This document shows positions 63,693-64,000 of a DNA stretch of 64,000 nt, one piece after another. Numbering within the stretch: position 1 is the stretch's first letter; each line of letters begins with the position of its first letter. The translations under genes and the position numbers were made by a program. This DNA is from Denitratisoma oestradiolicum. Its GTDB lineage: Bacteria > Pseudomonadota > Gammaproteobacteria > Burkholderiales > Rhodocyclaceae. Below the pieces are notes generated by a model. The model searched no databases. It was given only the letters and a program-made list of their open reading frames with translations, and had not been told where the DNA came from. The stretch covers positions 2,604,001-2,668,000 of the forward strand of contig NZ_LR778301.1 of assembly GCF_902813185.1 (NCBI RefSeq). The letters are read 5' to 3'.

Positions 63693-64000
63693 TCAGGCCC
63701 CCAGACCGCCTGCGTAGAAGTGGGGATTGGCGAAATCGGACTTGCCATAGCCCAGGGCCACGCCGTCCAGGGTCTTGACGATCCCCCCGGCCGCCCGCAG
63801 CACCGAGTCGCCAGCGGCAATGTCCCATTCCATGGTGCGGCCCAGGCGCGGGTAGAGATCGGCTTCCCCGGCAGCCACCAGGCACAGCTTGAGGGAGGAG
63901 CCGGCATTGGTCTGGCTTGCGACCTTGCGCCCGGCCAGGAATTTTTCCAGGGCCTCGGCATCGCCGTGGGAACGGCTGGCCACCACGGTCAAACCATCCG
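63693..64000 (-). CDS. cysQ: 3'(2'),5'-bisphosphate nucleotidase CysQ (5' end outside window)
   Basis: C-terminal 102 residues of an inositol-monophosphatase-fold enzyme that hydrolyses PAP to AMP in sulfate assimilation. Seen: LTVVASRSHGD, AGSSLKLCLVAAGEADLYPRLG, and the metal-binding TMEWDIAAGDSVLRAAGG, which is characteristic of CysQ. A TTG codon in frame here is not the true start; the frame continues past 64000. Confidence 0.9.
   Translation of the reverse strand, partial: DGLTVVASRSHGDAEALEKFLAGRKVASQTNAGSSLKLCLVAAGEADLYPRLGRTMEWDIAAGDSVLRAAGGIVKTLDGVALGYGKSDFANPHFYAGGLGA

Overview
The window looks like the chromosome of a high-GC betaproteobacterium. Rhodocyclales or the Sterolibacterium/Denitratisoma neighbourhood is my best guess, from gene content and order rather than from any search. 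The core genes are ordinary for that group: fumC, aceB, lysC followed by tRNA-Ser, dnaB, the rpsP-rimM-trmD-rplS operon, prpE, acuI and metY. There is no prophage, CRISPR array or intact insertion sequence.

Layout: 1-1446 is a CcoI/FixI-type copper ATPase cut by the window edge. 1550-7462 holds central metabolism (LysR, aceB, fumC, DUF2789, tRNA-Ser, lysC). 7600-7964 is a small HTH regulator behind a perfect inverted repeat. 8254-17875 is a cobalamin region. It has a late-pathway and salvage set (cobD, cobC, bluB, cobB, cobO), a six-helix membrane protein, btuB behind a B12 riboswitch, and, behind a second B12 riboswitch, a short peptide gene with an overlapping radical SAM/SPASM gene. 18069-33447 is mostly housekeeping: PIN-PhoH, dnaB, an HD-GYP protein, a TonB-domain protein, a chemoreceptor, an M48 lipoprotein, the ribosomal operon, prpE, acuI, a macro-domain protein, metY and an RHH protein.

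33484-45542 is accessory: a possible small RNA, an LLM oxidoreductase, a TonB-dependent receptor, two tandem sulfatases, two DUF1214/DUF1254 proteins and a TetR regulator. This reads as an uptake and desulfation locus. 45591-50189 holds an aldo/keto reductase, a GMC dehydrogenase with its Tat-exported small subunit, and a DegT-fold protein whose PLP lysine is histidine. 50190-52743 is scarred sequence around a gap gene.

52853-63309 is a catabolic gene run: GMC dehydrogenase, two acyl-CoA dehydrogenases, LLM oxidoreductase, SDRs and enoyl-CoA hydratases. It is interrupted by decayed genes (CaiB/BaiF fragment, frameshifted SDR) and followed by an O-methyltransferase remnant. Together these would oxidise an alcohol or ketone side chain and carry it through beta-oxidation-like steps; the substrate cannot be read from sequence. 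The window ends inside cysQ.

The most interesting system is the riboswitch-controlled peptide and radical SAM pair at 8307-10190, a probable modified-peptide (RiPP) system tied to B12 status. Other points of note are a three-copy palindromic repeat family, one copy of which supplies the C-terminus of CobC, the small-RNA candidate, the His-for-Lys DegT enzyme, and several gene remnants that mark this as a region under decay.
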